Assembly: GCF_020169335.1 (NCBI RefSeq)
Contig: NZ_JAIEZN010000001.1
Coordinates: forward strand, 1,629,426 to 1,693,425
DNA length: 64,000 nucleotides
Direction of reading: 5' to 3'
Origin: Devosia aquimaris
GTDB taxonomy: Bacteria > Pseudomonadota > Alphaproteobacteria > Rhizobiales > Devosiaceae
Shown one piece after another: positions 7,544 to 16,260 of this stretch; the first letter of the stretch is position 1, and each line of letters starts with the position of its first letter. The notes beneath the pieces were generated by a model. The model saw only the letters and a program-made list of their open reading frames with translations, did not search any database and was not told the DNA's origin. The translations under genes were made by a program, and so were the position numbers.

Positions 7544-8783
7544 CCGCAGGCTGTTGCGGGCTTCGCAAAAGTGTCCAGACGCCGGCAGTGAGTACCAGTA
7601 TCACGAGAACCTCGGCGACCATTCTCGCCAGTACCATGCCGGAACTACCCCAAAGTGGGACGAGAAGGAGCGCCAGCGCCAGACCGCTGGCGCCTCCAAA
7701 CATCACCCCCCCCGCAACAATGCGATCCCGATGCAGTGGGATTAGCATCAAGTCGCCCAGCGTTTCCTTGATGGCTACCAGAATGCAGACCCAGGACAGT
7801 ACCTTGGTGAGTTCAGCTGCAGGCGCCATGTCGTCCGCAAACAAGACTCCAATGACGAAGTCGCCCAAAACATAAACGCCTGCTACGCCACAAAGCGCTA
7901 CTATGAGCAGCGCGCTCCCCCATTTGGTTGCAACTCGAATAGCTGTGCCACGAGATTCCTTCGCCGCCCGAGAAATATTGGGGAGCAGCGTAAATGTAAT
8001 CGGCTGACTCATTACGGTAATTGCGCCAATGAGCTTGCTGGCCACACCGAAATACGCTGCATCCTGAGCAGTTGCTAACAGACCAACTATCCAAACCGAA
8101 CCAAACGTGAATCCTGAACTGGACGCACGCACCAGAAACAGCGGAAATCCTATGGTGACGGCGTCCAAGACTGCCTTCCATGAAGGTCGATCGAGACCGC
8201 CAAGTTCGCGCATCAACCACACCAGACCGATTGCCGTGGACAACACAGGGCCAAGGGCAACCGCCAGCAATGAGAACTCCAACTGTTCGGGACTGCGAAC
8301 AAACAAGACGATAGCGACCAGGGAAACAGCTTGCCCTATCACTTCCAGCGCTATTCCCGTCGCCGCTCGCCCCGTACCCCTGAAGTACCAAGCGGGGCTG
8401 AGGCCTGTGCCCAATGTGAACAGGACAGCGCTAAGGATGGGCCAAAACGATCCGGAGAATATGCCGGTGAACAACCCGCCAATAACGACAAGCACGGTTG
8501 CAAGAACGCTCGTAATGCCCTGCGCCCCCAGCACTTTGCTCGAGATGAGCTTGATCTGGGCGGGCTCAGTGGCCAAGCCAATCTCGCGGGACGCTGAGAC
8601 ATGGAACCCGTACTGAACCACAAGCGAGCCGATCAGCCCCAGAGACTGCATCGTGAGCGCGATACCAAACCCCTCGGCTCCAAGCGCGTGCGACAATGCA
8701 GGCAGTAGTGCAAGCGGAATGAGGGTCCGAAGCAGGAAAAACCCATATGTCCGAATTACAGAACCAATCACTTCGGACCTCAA
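7533..8783 (-). CDS. Oligosaccharide flippase family membrane protein (Wzx-like)
   Basis: This 416-residue, strongly hydrophobic protein has about 12-14 membrane segments and begins RTYGFFLLRTLIPLALLPALSHALGAEGFG, a typical start for the polysaccharide transporters of the MOP superfamily. It would flip undecaprenyl-linked oligosaccharides across the inner membrane. It is the last gene of the four-gene minus operon and starts 9 bp after the acetyltransferase stop. The start is uncertain: TTG at 8783 or GTG at 8771, the latter having AGG six nucleotides upstream. Its codon usage is visibly less GC-biased than its neighbours, suggesting transfer, which is common for Wzx. Confidence 0.85.
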   Translation of the reverse strand: MRSEVIGSVIRTYGFFLLRTLIPLALLPALSHALGAEGFGIALTMQSLGLIGSLVVQYGFHVSASREIGLATEPAQIKLISSKVLGAQGITSVLATVLVVIGGLFTGIFSGSFWPILSAVLFTLGTGLSPAWYFRGTGRAATGIALEVIGQAVSLVAIVLFVRSPEQLEFSLLAVALGPVLSTAIGLVWLMRELGGLDRPSWKAVLDAVTIGFPLFLVRASSSGFTFGSVWIVGLLATAQDAAYFGVASKLIGAITVMSQPITFTLLPNISRAAKESRGTAIRVATKWGSALLIVALCGVAGVYVLGDFVIGVLFADDMAPAAELTKVLSWVCILVAIKETLGDLMLIPLHRDRIVAGGVMFGGASGLALALLLVPLWGSSGMVLARMVAEVLVILVLTAGVWTLLRSPQQPAVNS

Positions 8784-8792
8784 AACGCCGAC

Positions 8793-9314
8793 CTAACCAA
8801 CAGGCCGGATAACCTTAGCGGGACTGCCCGCCACCACCATGCCAGAGGGAACGTCCCTTGCCACATAGGAGTTGGCGCCGACTACGGCGCCCCGCCCGAC
8901 AGTCACTTTGCCGGCAACGACAGCACCAGGAAAGACCTTCACACCAGACTCAATGACTGGATACTCAGGTCTTGAGAAGTCCGCCGTCCCGAACGTCACG
9001 TTCTGGTATATTTCGACGTTGTCCCCAATGACGACGCCCTGCCCGACGACAATCCCAACTGGATGGGGCAGTAACAGCCCCTCGCCACAAGTCGATGTTG
9101 GACTGAGGTGACATCCGAACGCAGAAATATTCCAGCGCCAAATCAGAATAGACAACAGCTTGCCAACCGGCCCCCAGCGGCGAACGGCAACTGACATGCG
9201 ATAGAGCAGCACTGCGCAAAAGCCTGGGCTGGTGACTAACGCAACAAGGAAACCGAGAAGGCCGGACCTTCCGGCGTTCCTGTAGAGATCAAGCCATATA
9301 CCGCGCTTGTTCAT
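8793..9314 (-). CDS. Serine acetyltransferase-like hexapeptide-repeat acyltransferase
   Basis: The 173-residue product has a short N-terminal amphipathic region followed by a left-handed beta-helix of hexapeptide repeats: LLLPHPVGIVVGQGVVIGDNVEIYQNVTFG and VVAGKVTVGRGAVVGANSYVARDVPSGMVVAGSPAKVI. This is the CysE-like branch that often O-acetylates glycans rather than serine. The start was placed at the ATG at 9312-9314, which overlaps the HAD stop by four bases (ATGA); the longer upstream frame has the composition of a shadow. Clustering with the flippase and a phosphoribosyltransferase suggests sugar acetylation in the exopolysaccharide. The true cysE lies at 56.4 kb. Confidence 0.8.
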   Translation of the reverse strand: MNKRGIWLDLYRNAGRSGLLGFLVALVTSPGFCAVLLYRMSVAVRRWGPVGKLLSILIWRWNISAFGCHLSPTSTCGEGLLLPHPVGIVVGQGVVIGDNVEIYQNVTFGTADFSRPEYPVIESGVKVFPGAVVAGKVTVGRGAVVGANSYVARDVPSGMVVAGSPAKVIRPVG

Positions 9315-9997
9315 CCGACCGTTCCCTTCGCGAGCAGGCCCCGCTCCCCCACCGCCGCGGCGGCGGGTAGGCCGATGACGCGGGCGGAGGTGGAGGACTG
9401 GATGGAGGGGAGCTGGTCGGCTGGGCCGCACCAGATGGTCAGGCCCGATTGACCGATCAGCGGCAGGTCGTCGCGGTGATCGGTGAAGGCGATGATATCC
9501 TCTGCGGCAATGCCCAGCCGGGCAGCATAGTCCCGACACGCAGCGGCCTTGTGGGGGCCCAGCAACTCATGCCAGTCCGGGCCAATGGTCTCGGCCGTGG
9601 CCAGGCAATCGTCAAAGCCCTGCGCCTTCGCGAAGGCATGGGCATAGTTGCCGGGTGCCGCTGTGGCCAGCACGGTGCGGGCGCCCGCGCTGCGCAGCTG
9701 GACCACCAGCTGACGCACCGGCTCGGCGATGTCATCGGCCAGCGCATTGGCATAGGCCGCGGCGGAAATCGCCTGTCGCGCCTGAGGCAATTGCGCAACC
9801 TGCCCCAGCACAGCGGCCTTGAGCCGGGCATGGGAGATCAGCCGCGCTGCGCGCAGGCCCGTATGCGCCAAGACGACACCGCGCCCCAGCGGGGACAACG
9901 GCGTCTCCGGCGAGAAGGCGAGGTATTTCAGCCAGCGATGAAAGGAGTTGGACCGGACATAGGTGCCGTCGAGGTCGACAAATGCCAGCCGGGTCAT
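9311..9997 (-). CDS. HAD-family phosphatase, SerB-like, of polysaccharide operon
   Basis: The 228-residue product carries all HAD motifs: DLDGT at residues 8-12 (nucleophile Asp), TAAP (motif II), the lysine of LGPHKAAACRD (motif III) and FTDHRDDLPL (motif IV). The helical insert after motif I fits a C1 cap. It overlaps both neighbours by four bases, so it is translated with the phosphoribosyltransferase upstream and the acyltransferase downstream. A PRPP-dependent transferase paired with a HAD phosphatase is the arrangement expected for adding ribofuranose to a glycan, with phosphoribosyl transferred first and then dephosphorylated. The substrate is inferred, not shown. Confidence 0.85.
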   Translation of the reverse strand: MTRLAFVDLDGTYVRSNSFHRWLKYLAFSPETPLSPLGRGVVLAHTGLRAARLISHARLKAAVLGQVAQLPQARQAISAAAYANALADDIAEPVRQLVVQLRSAGARTVLATAAPGNYAHAFAKAQGFDDCLATAETIGPDWHELLGPHKAAACRDYAARLGIAAEDIIAFTDHRDDLPLIGQSGLTIWCGPADQLPSIQSSTSARVIGLPAAAAVGERGLLAKGTVG

Positions 9998-10629
9998 CCT
10001 TTGAAGTCCTTGGACCAGAAGAAGCGGATATTGACCCCTTCCATCAACGCATAGTCGGCCCGGGCATGCGGGTTGACCCCGCTGATGGTGAGCGCGGCCG
10101 TGCGCACGTCACACGCCGGCCCGAAGCGACGGCGAGCGCTGGCGGCGACGAACTCGATGGAAGTGCCGGTGTCGACGGCATCATCGACCACGATGATGCC
10201 GGTCGGCGCATGCTGGAGTTCGGGCCACACCAGCCCGTCATCGGGCGGCAAGACGACAGGCTCGCGGGCAAAGTCCCGCTCCTGGTAACGCGACCAATGC
10301 TCCAGCCGGCGGAACAGCGTGGTCACGACATCGGGCGACTGCTGCACCAGCTGCTTGAAGCTCGCGCTCTGTTCCTTGAGCTGGGTGCCCGCGCGCTGCT
10401 TGGTGACAACGACAAACTCGGCCTCGGGAAACACCGTGCTGAATGGCCGGGCAATGGGAATGCCGCCATTGGCAATGGCCACGATATGGCTGGGCGCAAA
10501 GCCGCTGTCGGCAACCTGCCGCGCCAGAGCCAGGCTCGCCTCTGCGACGCCGGCTTCATCCAGGGTGGTCACCCGGGGAACGCCACTGATAATGCCCAGG
10601 AGAGCCTTGCCGATATACGCCGGGTTCAC
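9994..10629 (-). CDS. PRPP-dependent phosphoribosyltransferase of polysaccharide operon
   Basis: The product (211 residues from the chosen start) contains the type I PRTase PRPP-binding signature IIVVDDAVDTGTS. It also has an upstream loop VAIANGGIPIARPF and the lysine/arginine segment VVVTKQRAGTQLKEQ. GTG at 10629 was chosen because TGGAGG lies six nucleotides upstream; ATG at 10662 and TTG at 10683 are in frame but lack a clear ribosome binding site. It is the first gene of the operon with the HAD phosphatase, acyltransferase and flippase, and diverges from the GT2 gene. Ordinary purine or pyrimidine salvage is possible, but the context favours a glycan role, probably ribosyl transfer. Confidence 0.8.
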   Translation of the reverse strand: MNPAYIGKALLGIISGVPRVTTLDEAGVAEASLALARQVADSGFAPSHIVAIANGGIPIARPFSTVFPEAEFVVVTKQRAGTQLKEQSASFKQLVQQSPDVVTTLFRRLEHWSRYQERDFAREPVVLPPDDGLVWPELQHAPTGIIVVDDAVDTGTSIEFVAASARRRFGPACDVRTAALTISGVNPHARADYALMEGVNIRFFWSKDFKG

Positions 10630-10821
10630 TCGAAGCCTCCACACCTGTCGTGACCCTAGCATGGGCCGGGGTTTGGCTGGCAATGCCAGTCAACGCATAT
10701 CAGCCGCGCGCGCTCGACTATCGTCAATGACGCGCCGTTAAACCAGAGTTTCATAACTTGCGGACAAATTGGCCGCACGCATAGTGTTCACGACGTCCGT
10801 CACCAGAGTTTGCTGCCTCCG

Positions 10822-11649
10822 ATGAGCAACGCCACGACCAACCCGCCCGTGCGGACCGCCGATATTGCCCTGCTGATCCCGGTATTCAAGGATCAGGCAG
10901 GGTTGGAAAGAACATTGCAGAGCCTGGGCGGTCAAGGCATTGCCTTCGATATCGTTATCGTGGACGACGGCAGCCCCACGCCCATCACCGCGCCTGCCGA
11001 GGCGGCAGGCCAGCGCGTTGTGCTGCTGCCCATGCCGGCCAATGGCGGGATCACCAAGGCGCTCAATTTCGGTCTCGCCCATATTCGGGCCCAGGGCTAT
11101 CCCTTCACCGCCCGGCTCGACGCTGGCGACACGTTGCATCCGGGCCGGCTTCTGGCACAGTTCGAAGCCTTCCGGGACAATCCCGCGCTGCAGCTGTGTG
11201 GCTGCTATGTCCGATACGTCAATCCAGACGGCACCGAGGTGGGCATCGCCAAGGTGCCGCTGGCAAGCGACAAAATCCGCAACGCCATCCACTACCGCAC
11301 CGCGTTCTTCCACCCCACGGTGATGTTCCGGACAGCGGTGTTTGACAGTGTGGGCGTCTATAACGAGACCTTCCGACAGGCGCAGGACTATGAGCTGTTC
11401 ATGCGCATCGTGAAGCGCTTCGAAACGCGCAACCTGCCCGTCGCCTATGTCGACTATGAGCTGGCGGACGACGCCATCTCCACCCGCCAGGCCCGAAAGC
11501 AGGCCAAGAACATCGTGCGGGCTTGCCTGATGAACTTCCGTCCCCTCTATTGGGGCAGCTATTTCGGCGTGCTGCGCCGGTTGCCCAATCTTGTGCTGGA
11601 GAGGCGACACACCATGAAGCTGAAAAGCCTGCTGCGGATCGTGCGGTGA
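10822..11649 (+). CDS. Family 2 glycosyltransferase
   Basis: The 275-residue product has the GT-A fold signature. It opens with ALLIPVFKDQAGLERTLQSL, then IVIVDDGSPTPI, the nucleotide-sugar site PANGGITKALNFGLA, and RLDAGDTLHPGRL in place of the DxD motif. HPTVMFR and AQDYELFMRI contain the catalytic-base region. It transfers a sugar from a nucleotide donor to a lipid-linked intermediate on the cytoplasmic face of the membrane. ATG at 10822 is preferred to TTG at 10810. Its stop overlaps the GTG start of the next gene (GTGA), so the two are coupled. The donor sugar is unknown. Confidence 0.88.
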   Translation: MSNATTNPPVRTADIALLIPVFKDQAGLERTLQSLGGQGIAFDIVIVDDGSPTPITAPAEAAGQRVVLLPMPANGGITKALNFGLAHIRAQGYPFTARLDAGDTLHPGRLLAQFEAFRDNPALQLCGCYVRYVNPDGTEVGIAKVPLASDKIRNAIHYRTAFFHPTVMFRTAVFDSVGVYNETFRQAQDYELFMRIVKRFETRNLPVAYVDYELADDAISTRQARKQAKNIVRACLMNFRPLYWGSYFGVLRRLPNLVLERRHTMKLKSLLRIVR

Positions 11650-13109
11650 CCCTGTCCGCCCTCGATAGCAGCGGACAGGCGCAGCCGGCCCTTCGCAGCG
11701 GCTGGACCATTCAGCAGGTTCAGGCCCTGTTTCTGGCACTGGTGTTCTTCTGCCTGCCATTCAATGGCATCAACGGCCCGCAGGTGCTGCGCGAACTGAG
11801 CGTGGAAGCCTCGATCTATCCGCTGTTCTGTTTCCTGCTGGCAACGCTGAGCCTGGTGGCCACACGGCTGCTGAGTGACCTGCGCGTGCTGCTGCTGTTG
11901 CTGGCCGTGCCCATGATGCTGCTGCTCAATTACATGCTGGCCTATGACGATATTTCCGTGGCCATGCTGGGCGAAATCAGCGGCTCGGCCAAATTCGTCA
12001 ACTCCACGCTGGTCTTCCTGCTCTACGTCTATTTTGCCTTTGCCGTGTTCGCTTTTCTGCGCACGGTTACGCTGGCCCAGATCGCGCAATTCGTGCGCCG
12101 CGTGGTGCATCCACTGGTGGTGTTCCTGGTGATCATCTGGATCATCGAGGTCGTCTCCTGGTACATCGACCCCCTGCGCGAGCTGATCACCCCCATCAAG
12201 CGGTTTGTGTCCACCGGCCCCTATTTCGCCAAAGGGCGCCTGTCCGGCGTCTCGTTCGAGCCGTCCTTCAATTCCATCGTCATGGTGGGCCTGCTGCCGG
12301 CGCTGTGGTTCGGCGCCCTGTATCGCGGCAACACTATCGGCGAACGCCAGCGCTACGCCCTGTTCGGCCTGCTCTTCATCATCTTCGGCACCATGTCGGA
12401 TTCCCGCACGGCCTATCTGATCATGCTGGCCCAGCTTCTGTTGCTGGTGGGCCTATATCTGTTCGGGACACGCGTCGCCCGCATGGTCAGTCTGGCGGTC
12501 ATCCTGCCATTGGCCATCATCGTCGCGCCGCCGGTATTCCTTTATACGCTGGGCGGCGACCTGTCCGGCATTGCCGGCTCCACCAATCGCATTTCCGACA
12601 TTACCCGCCTCACCGCCGTCAATGCTGCCATCGATATGTGGACGCGCCACCCCTATGGCGGCGTGGGCTTTGGCCAATATGGCTTCTACTACCGCTCAGC
12701 AGTCAATTACGTCAGCACCCTGAGCTGGGAGGTCAATGCCTTCCTGGGCGAGGCTCGAGCCGACGAATTTCCGCCCAGCTACAGCCTCTATTGGCGCATT
12801 CTTGCCGAAACGGGCATTGTCGGCTTCACCGCGTTCTATGGCGTGATGTGGAGCTTCTTTGTGGGCCTGGCCCGCGCCATGGGCATCCGCCGGCTGACAC
12901 GCGACGAAACCAACCTTATCCTGGCCACAGCTATTGGCCTGGCTGGCGCGCTGTTGATCGGCGTGTCCTTCGACAGCTACCGGACGCCCTTCATCTGGAT
13001 CTATGCCGGCATGGCCGCCGCTGTGCCCACCATCATCCGGCGCGAGGTCCGCCGGCGCAAGCTCGAAGCGGAGACCGCTTCAGCATCAGGTGCCCAGGCC
13101 TCCGCCTAG
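11646..13109 (+). CDS. O-antigen polymerase/ligase-like membrane protein
   Basis: The 487-residue product has about 10-12 hydrophobic segments and a long periplasmic loop around 300-390. That loop contains DMWTRHPYGGVGFGQYGFYYR, matching the Wzy_C/WaaL pattern where a glycine-rich G-x-G-F stretch follows the conserved arginine and histidine. It would join undecaprenyl-linked repeats (Wzy) or transfer the chain (WaaL) at the periplasmic face. The start is GTG at 11646, overlapping the GT2 stop; a longer frame exists but lies inside GT2. A second protein of the same fold is encoded at 30-31.4 kb. Polymerase and ligase cannot be told apart from sequence alone. Confidence 0.8.
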   Translation: MTLSALDSSGQAQPALRSGWTIQQVQALFLALVFFCLPFNGINGPQVLRELSVEASIYPLFCFLLATLSLVATRLLSDLRVLLLLLAVPMMLLLNYMLAYDDISVAMLGEISGSAKFVNSTLVFLLYVYFAFAVFAFLRTVTLAQIAQFVRRVVHPLVVFLVIIWIIEVVSWYIDPLRELITPIKRFVSTGPYFAKGRLSGVSFEPSFNSIVMVGLLPALWFGALYRGNTIGERQRYALFGLLFIIFGTMSDSRTAYLIMLAQLLLLVGLYLFGTRVARMVSLAVILPLAIIVAPPVFLYTLGGDLSGIAGSTNRISDITRLTAVNAAIDMWTRHPYGGVGFGQYGFYYRSAVNYVSTLSWEVNAFLGEARADEFPPSYSLYWRILAETGIVGFTAFYGVMWSFFVGLARAMGIRRLTRDETNLILATAIGLAGALLIGVSFDSYRTPFIWIYAGMAAAVPTIIRREVRRRKLEAETASASGAQASA

Positions 13110-13124
13110 CGCCCTGCCCGTTCG

Positions 13125-14099
13125 CTAGATAAAGCGACCGCCCGGCGACTGTTCGCGCCATTCGGCCAGCGCCGAGTTGAGATCTGTCTGGAACTGGAAG
13201 CCGTTGTCCACAAGCCAGCGCGGCACGATATTGGTGCTCTCGTAGAGCTTGCGAATTCTGTCGCGATGGATCGGATTGCGCAGCCCGACCGCATTGGCCA
13301 CCTCAAACGGAATTGCTGCCAGGTTGAGCAGCGGCAGCGGCAGCGTGGCGCGGGCGGGCGCAAACCCACCCACCGCGCGGAAGGCGTCCACCACATCGGC
13401 GATGGTGTAGGATTTGGGATAGGCGAAGTTATAGACGACCTCGCGCTGCCCGCTGTCGAGCGCAAACAGGAAACTGCGCACAAGGTCCCCGACATAGCCC
13501 GAGCTCTTGATCGTGTCCTTGCGCCCTACAAAAACGAACATGCCACGTTCCAGCAGGCGCGCCAGGCGCGTGAAATTGCCATCGTCACGATAACCAAAGA
13601 TCACTGCTGGCCGGCACGTCACGAGGCGCCGACTGGGGTCGCGCGCGAGCCAGCCGGCATTGAGCGCTTCTCCGATCCGTTTGGAGTGGCCATAGGGATT
13701 GACCGGGCGCAGCGGACTGGATTCCACCTTGGGGTCTTCGCCGGGGCCGTAGACCGACATTGTGCTGGTGAAGACCATGTCCACCGCGCCGATGCGCTCG
13801 GCAAAATCGATGGCGCGCTGCACCGAGACGACGTTGGTTTCGTAATAGTCCTGGAACGGGTGTCCGGGGAAATTGCGCAGCGCTACCAGATTGTAGATGG
13901 TCGCCCCGCTATCGCCGTAGCGATCGGGAATGGGGTCGCGGAGATCGGCTAGATGATACTCCACGCCTTCCAGCCGCTCGCGCGGTTCAGCAATGTCGAG
14001 CGACACGATGCGCGCATGTCGCTTGCTGGACGCAAGCAGGCGCAGCAGGTGGGAGCCGATGAACCCGCTCCCGCCCAGAACCACCGCAGTATTGGTCAT
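13125..14099 (-). CDS. NAD-dependent epimerase/dehydratase (extended SDR)
   Basis: The 324-residue product has the Rossmann signature VVLGGSGFIGSHLL, the acidic residue after strand 2 (SLDIAEP), and the catalytic pair in STMSVYGPG ... NPYGHSKRIGEAL (YxxxK). These define extended short-chain dehydrogenases acting on nucleotide sugars. The C-terminal half shows the usual substrate-binding region, with SSGYVGDLVRSFLFAL. It starts 17 bp downstream of the UDP-xylose synthase on the same strand, in an operon that begins with the initiating sugar transferase. It converges with the polymerase gene, leaving 15 bp between stops. The precise sugar product is not predictable. Confidence 0.85.
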   Translation of the reverse strand: MTNTAVVLGGSGFIGSHLLRLLASSKRHARIVSLDIAEPRERLEGVEYHLADLRDPIPDRYGDSGATIYNLVALRNFPGHPFQDYYETNVVSVQRAIDFAERIGAVDMVFTSTMSVYGPGEDPKVESSPLRPVNPYGHSKRIGEALNAGWLARDPSRRLVTCRPAVIFGYRDDGNFTRLARLLERGMFVFVGRKDTIKSSGYVGDLVRSFLFALDSGQREVVYNFAYPKSYTIADVVDAFRAVGGFAPARATLPLPLLNLAAIPFEVANAVGLRNPIHRDRIRKLYESTNIVPRWLVDNGFQFQTDLNSALAEWREQSPGGRFI

Positions 14100-14116
14100 T
14101 GGCCTACTCGCTCTGA

Positions 14117-15064
14117 TCAGGCCGACTTGGCCAGAAGCTGGTCAAAATAATCAATGGTCAGGCGCAGGCCCTCGCGCAGCTGTACCGTGGGCTCCCAGTC
14201 GAGCACCTTGCGCGCCCGCGTGATATCGGGACGGCGCTGCTTGGGATCATCCACCGGCAGATCGCGATAGACCACCTTGGAGCCGGAGTTGACGAGCTCA
14301 ACCACCAACTCGGCAAGCTGCTTGATGGTGAATTCATTGGGATTGCCGGTATTGATGGGCCCGGTCACCGACGCATCGGTGCCCATCATGCGGGTCATGG
14401 CATCGACCAGATCGGACACATAGCAGAACGAACGGGTCTGGCTGCCGTCACCATAGATGGTGATATCTTCGCCGCGCAGCGCCTGAACCACGAAATTGGA
14501 CACCACACGCCCATCGGCCGGGTGCATGTTCGGTCCATAGGTGTTGAAAATGCGGATCACCTTGATCTGCAGCTTGTGCTGGCGGTGATAGTCGAAGAAC
14601 AGCGTTTCGGCGCAACGCTTGCCTTCGTCATAGCAGGAACGCGGCCCGATGGTGTTGACGTGCCCCCAGTAGGATTCTTCCTGCGGGTGTACCTCGGGAT
14701 CGCCATAGACCTCCGAGGTCGAGGCCTGCAGGATCGGCACGCGCAAGCGCTTGGCCAGACCCAGCATGTTGATGGCGCCCATCACGCTGGTCTTGGTGGT
14801 CTGCACGGGATCGAACTGATAGTGCACGGGCGACGCCGGGCAAGCCAGATTGTAGATCTGGTCAACTTCGACATAGAGCGGAAACGTCACATCGTGGCGC
14901 AGCAGCTCAAAGCGCCGATCGTCGAGAAGGTCGATGATGTTGTCGCGCGAGCCAGTGAAGAAATTGTCGACACACAGGACTTCGTGTCCCTCGGCCAGCA
15001 ACCGCCGGCTGAGATGGGACCCGATAAACCCTGCCCCGCCGGTAATCAGAACGCGCTTACCCAT
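14117..15064 (-). CDS. uxs: UDP-glucuronic acid decarboxylase (UDP-xylose synthase)
   Basis: The 315-residue product matches the UXS family closely. It has [12 protein letters not shown], the diagnostic [12 protein letters not shown] and [24 protein letters not shown], the active-site [10 protein letters not shown], and [20 protein letters not shown] (YxxxK), followed by [21 protein letters not shown]. It converts UDP-glucuronate to UDP-xylose in the cytosol using bound NAD. ATG at 15064 was chosen because GGAAGGTGAG lies just upstream; the longer frame adds nine residues without support. UDP-glucuronate would come from the ugd product encoded at 44.7-46.1 kb. Confidence 0.93.
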   Translation of the reverse strand: MGKRVLITGGAGFIGSHLSRRLLAEGHEVLCVDNFFTGSRDNIIDLLDDRRFELLRHDVTFPLYVEVDQIYNLACPASPVHYQFDPVQTTKTSVMGAINMLGLAKRLRVPILQASTSEVYGDPEVHPQEESYWGHVNTIGPRSCYDEGKRCAETLFFDYHRQHKLQIKVIRIFNTYGPNMHPADGRVVSNFVVQALRGEDITIYGDGSQTRSFCYVSDLVDAMTRMMGTDASVTGPINTGNPNEFTIKQLAELVVELVNSGSKVVYRDLPVDDPKQRRPDITRARKVLDWEPTVQLREGLRLTIDYFDQLLAKSA

Positions 15065-15212
15065 CGAACTCACCTTCCAGGCGCAGACCAAGCGGCCTCG
15101 CAGGCAGGACCCGCCAGAACTTGGGTACGCAGATCACACACAAAAGCGCGGCAACTCTTGTCTACCGCCCCCCAGCCATAGCTGAAAGGCGCGCGGTTTT
15201 CCAGACGATGGG

Positions 15213-15977
15213 CTAGAAGCCCGATCCGCCGACAAATTCGCGCCAGAGAGTGGCAACGATAATCTTGATGTCGAGCAGGATGGAGAAGTTCTGGATATAG
15301 GCCAGATCGTGGTCAATGCGCGCCACGGCAACTTCGGCACGATCGGTCGGCCCACGAAGGCCATTGACCTGGGCCCAGCCGGACAGGCCCGGACGCATCT
15401 CCCAGCGCTTGGCGTAGTAGGGAACCAGATCCTGATAGTCCACACCGCCAGCCAGCATCCGTACGGGATGCGGGCGCGGACCGACGATCGACATGTGGCC
15501 GAGCAGAATATTGATCAGCTGGGGCAGTTCATCGATCGACGTCTTGCGCAGAAAGGCACCGATCTTGGTGATGCGCTGGTCGTTCTTGACGGTCTGCTGC
15601 AGTCCCGACCGGTCACCAAGATGGTTGTACATGGTGCGGAACTTGAACATGGGGAACAGCTTCCCGTGCAGACCCGGCCGCTGCTGCACGAACAGGACAG
15701 GGCCCGGGCTGGTCACTTTGACGGCGATCGCCACCATGACCAGCAACGGCATCAGCGCCACAAGCGCCAGACCAGACAAGGCAATGTCCAGAGCGCGCTT
15801 CACGACCAGTGACACCGGACGCACGGGTGCAGCACCCTCGACAGAATACGCCAGGCCACTGGCCAAGGCGCGGGGTGCGGGAGATGCGTAGTAGGCCGAT
15901 ACCTCGGAAACAGCCGCGGACGGCTGATCCGAAGCCAACTTATACGAGACATTACTATCAGCTAGCTGCAGGTCCAC
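15213..15977 (-). CDS. Initiating undecaprenyl-phosphate sugar transferase (PHPT family)
   Basis: The 254-residue product has one membrane hairpin (ALSGLALVALMPLLVMVAIAVKV) followed by the bacterial sugar-transferase core. The core reads SPGPVLFVQQRPGLHGKLFPMFKFRTM, then LRKTSIDELPQLINIL, MSIVGPRPHP and RPGLSGWAQVNGLRG. This WcaJ/ExoY/PssA-like family transfers a hexose-1-phosphate to undecaprenyl phosphate, the first step of repeat-unit assembly. It lacks the extra N-terminal membrane segments of full-length WcaJ. The start is GTG at 15977, with GAGG upstream. It heads the minus-strand run with uxs and the SDR gene; the 148 bp to uxs hold no recognisable feature. Confidence 0.92.
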   Translation of the reverse strand: MDLQLADSNVSYKLASDQPSAAVSEVSAYYASPAPRALASGLAYSVEGAAPVRPVSLVVKRALDIALSGLALVALMPLLVMVAIAVKVTSPGPVLFVQQRPGLHGKLFPMFKFRTMYNHLGDRSGLQQTVKNDQRITKIGAFLRKTSIDELPQLINILLGHMSIVGPRPHPVRMLAGGVDYQDLVPYYAKRWEMRPGLSGWAQVNGLRGPTDRAEVAVARIDHDLAYIQNFSILLDIKIIVATLWREFVGGSGF

Positions 15978-16207
15978 GGCGCCCTCACAGATCCAACTTA
16001 ACTATTCATTAACACTGCCACAATGCATGTCGGGTGTCATCTGCCCAGCACCGACCAAATGGCCCGATGGTTAGGCGGAAAGGTAAATGGAACGATCGGT
16101 TCGAACTGCCAGCCCCGGAATTCTGCGGCATTCGGGCCGATTTACCTCAGTCAAGCAAGCATGAGATGCAAAGTTGGTCTGCAACGAACGCATGCTTAGA
16201 CTGTCCA

Positions 16208-16244
16208 GAAAGCAGAAAGGGGCCCGCACAATGTGCGGACCCCT
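16208..16244 (-). terminator. Intrinsic terminator after the giant type I substrate gene
   Basis: On the minus strand AGGGGTCCGCAC and GTGCGGGCCCCT (16244-16233 and 16229-16218) form a 12-bp stem with one G-T pair and a three-base loop. A T-rich tail TTTCTGCTTTCT (16217-16206) follows. It begins 17 bp beyond the stop at 16261 and separates the gene from the sugar-transferase operon. Confidence 0.8.
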
Positions 16245-16260
16245 ATATTCGTTAATAGGC

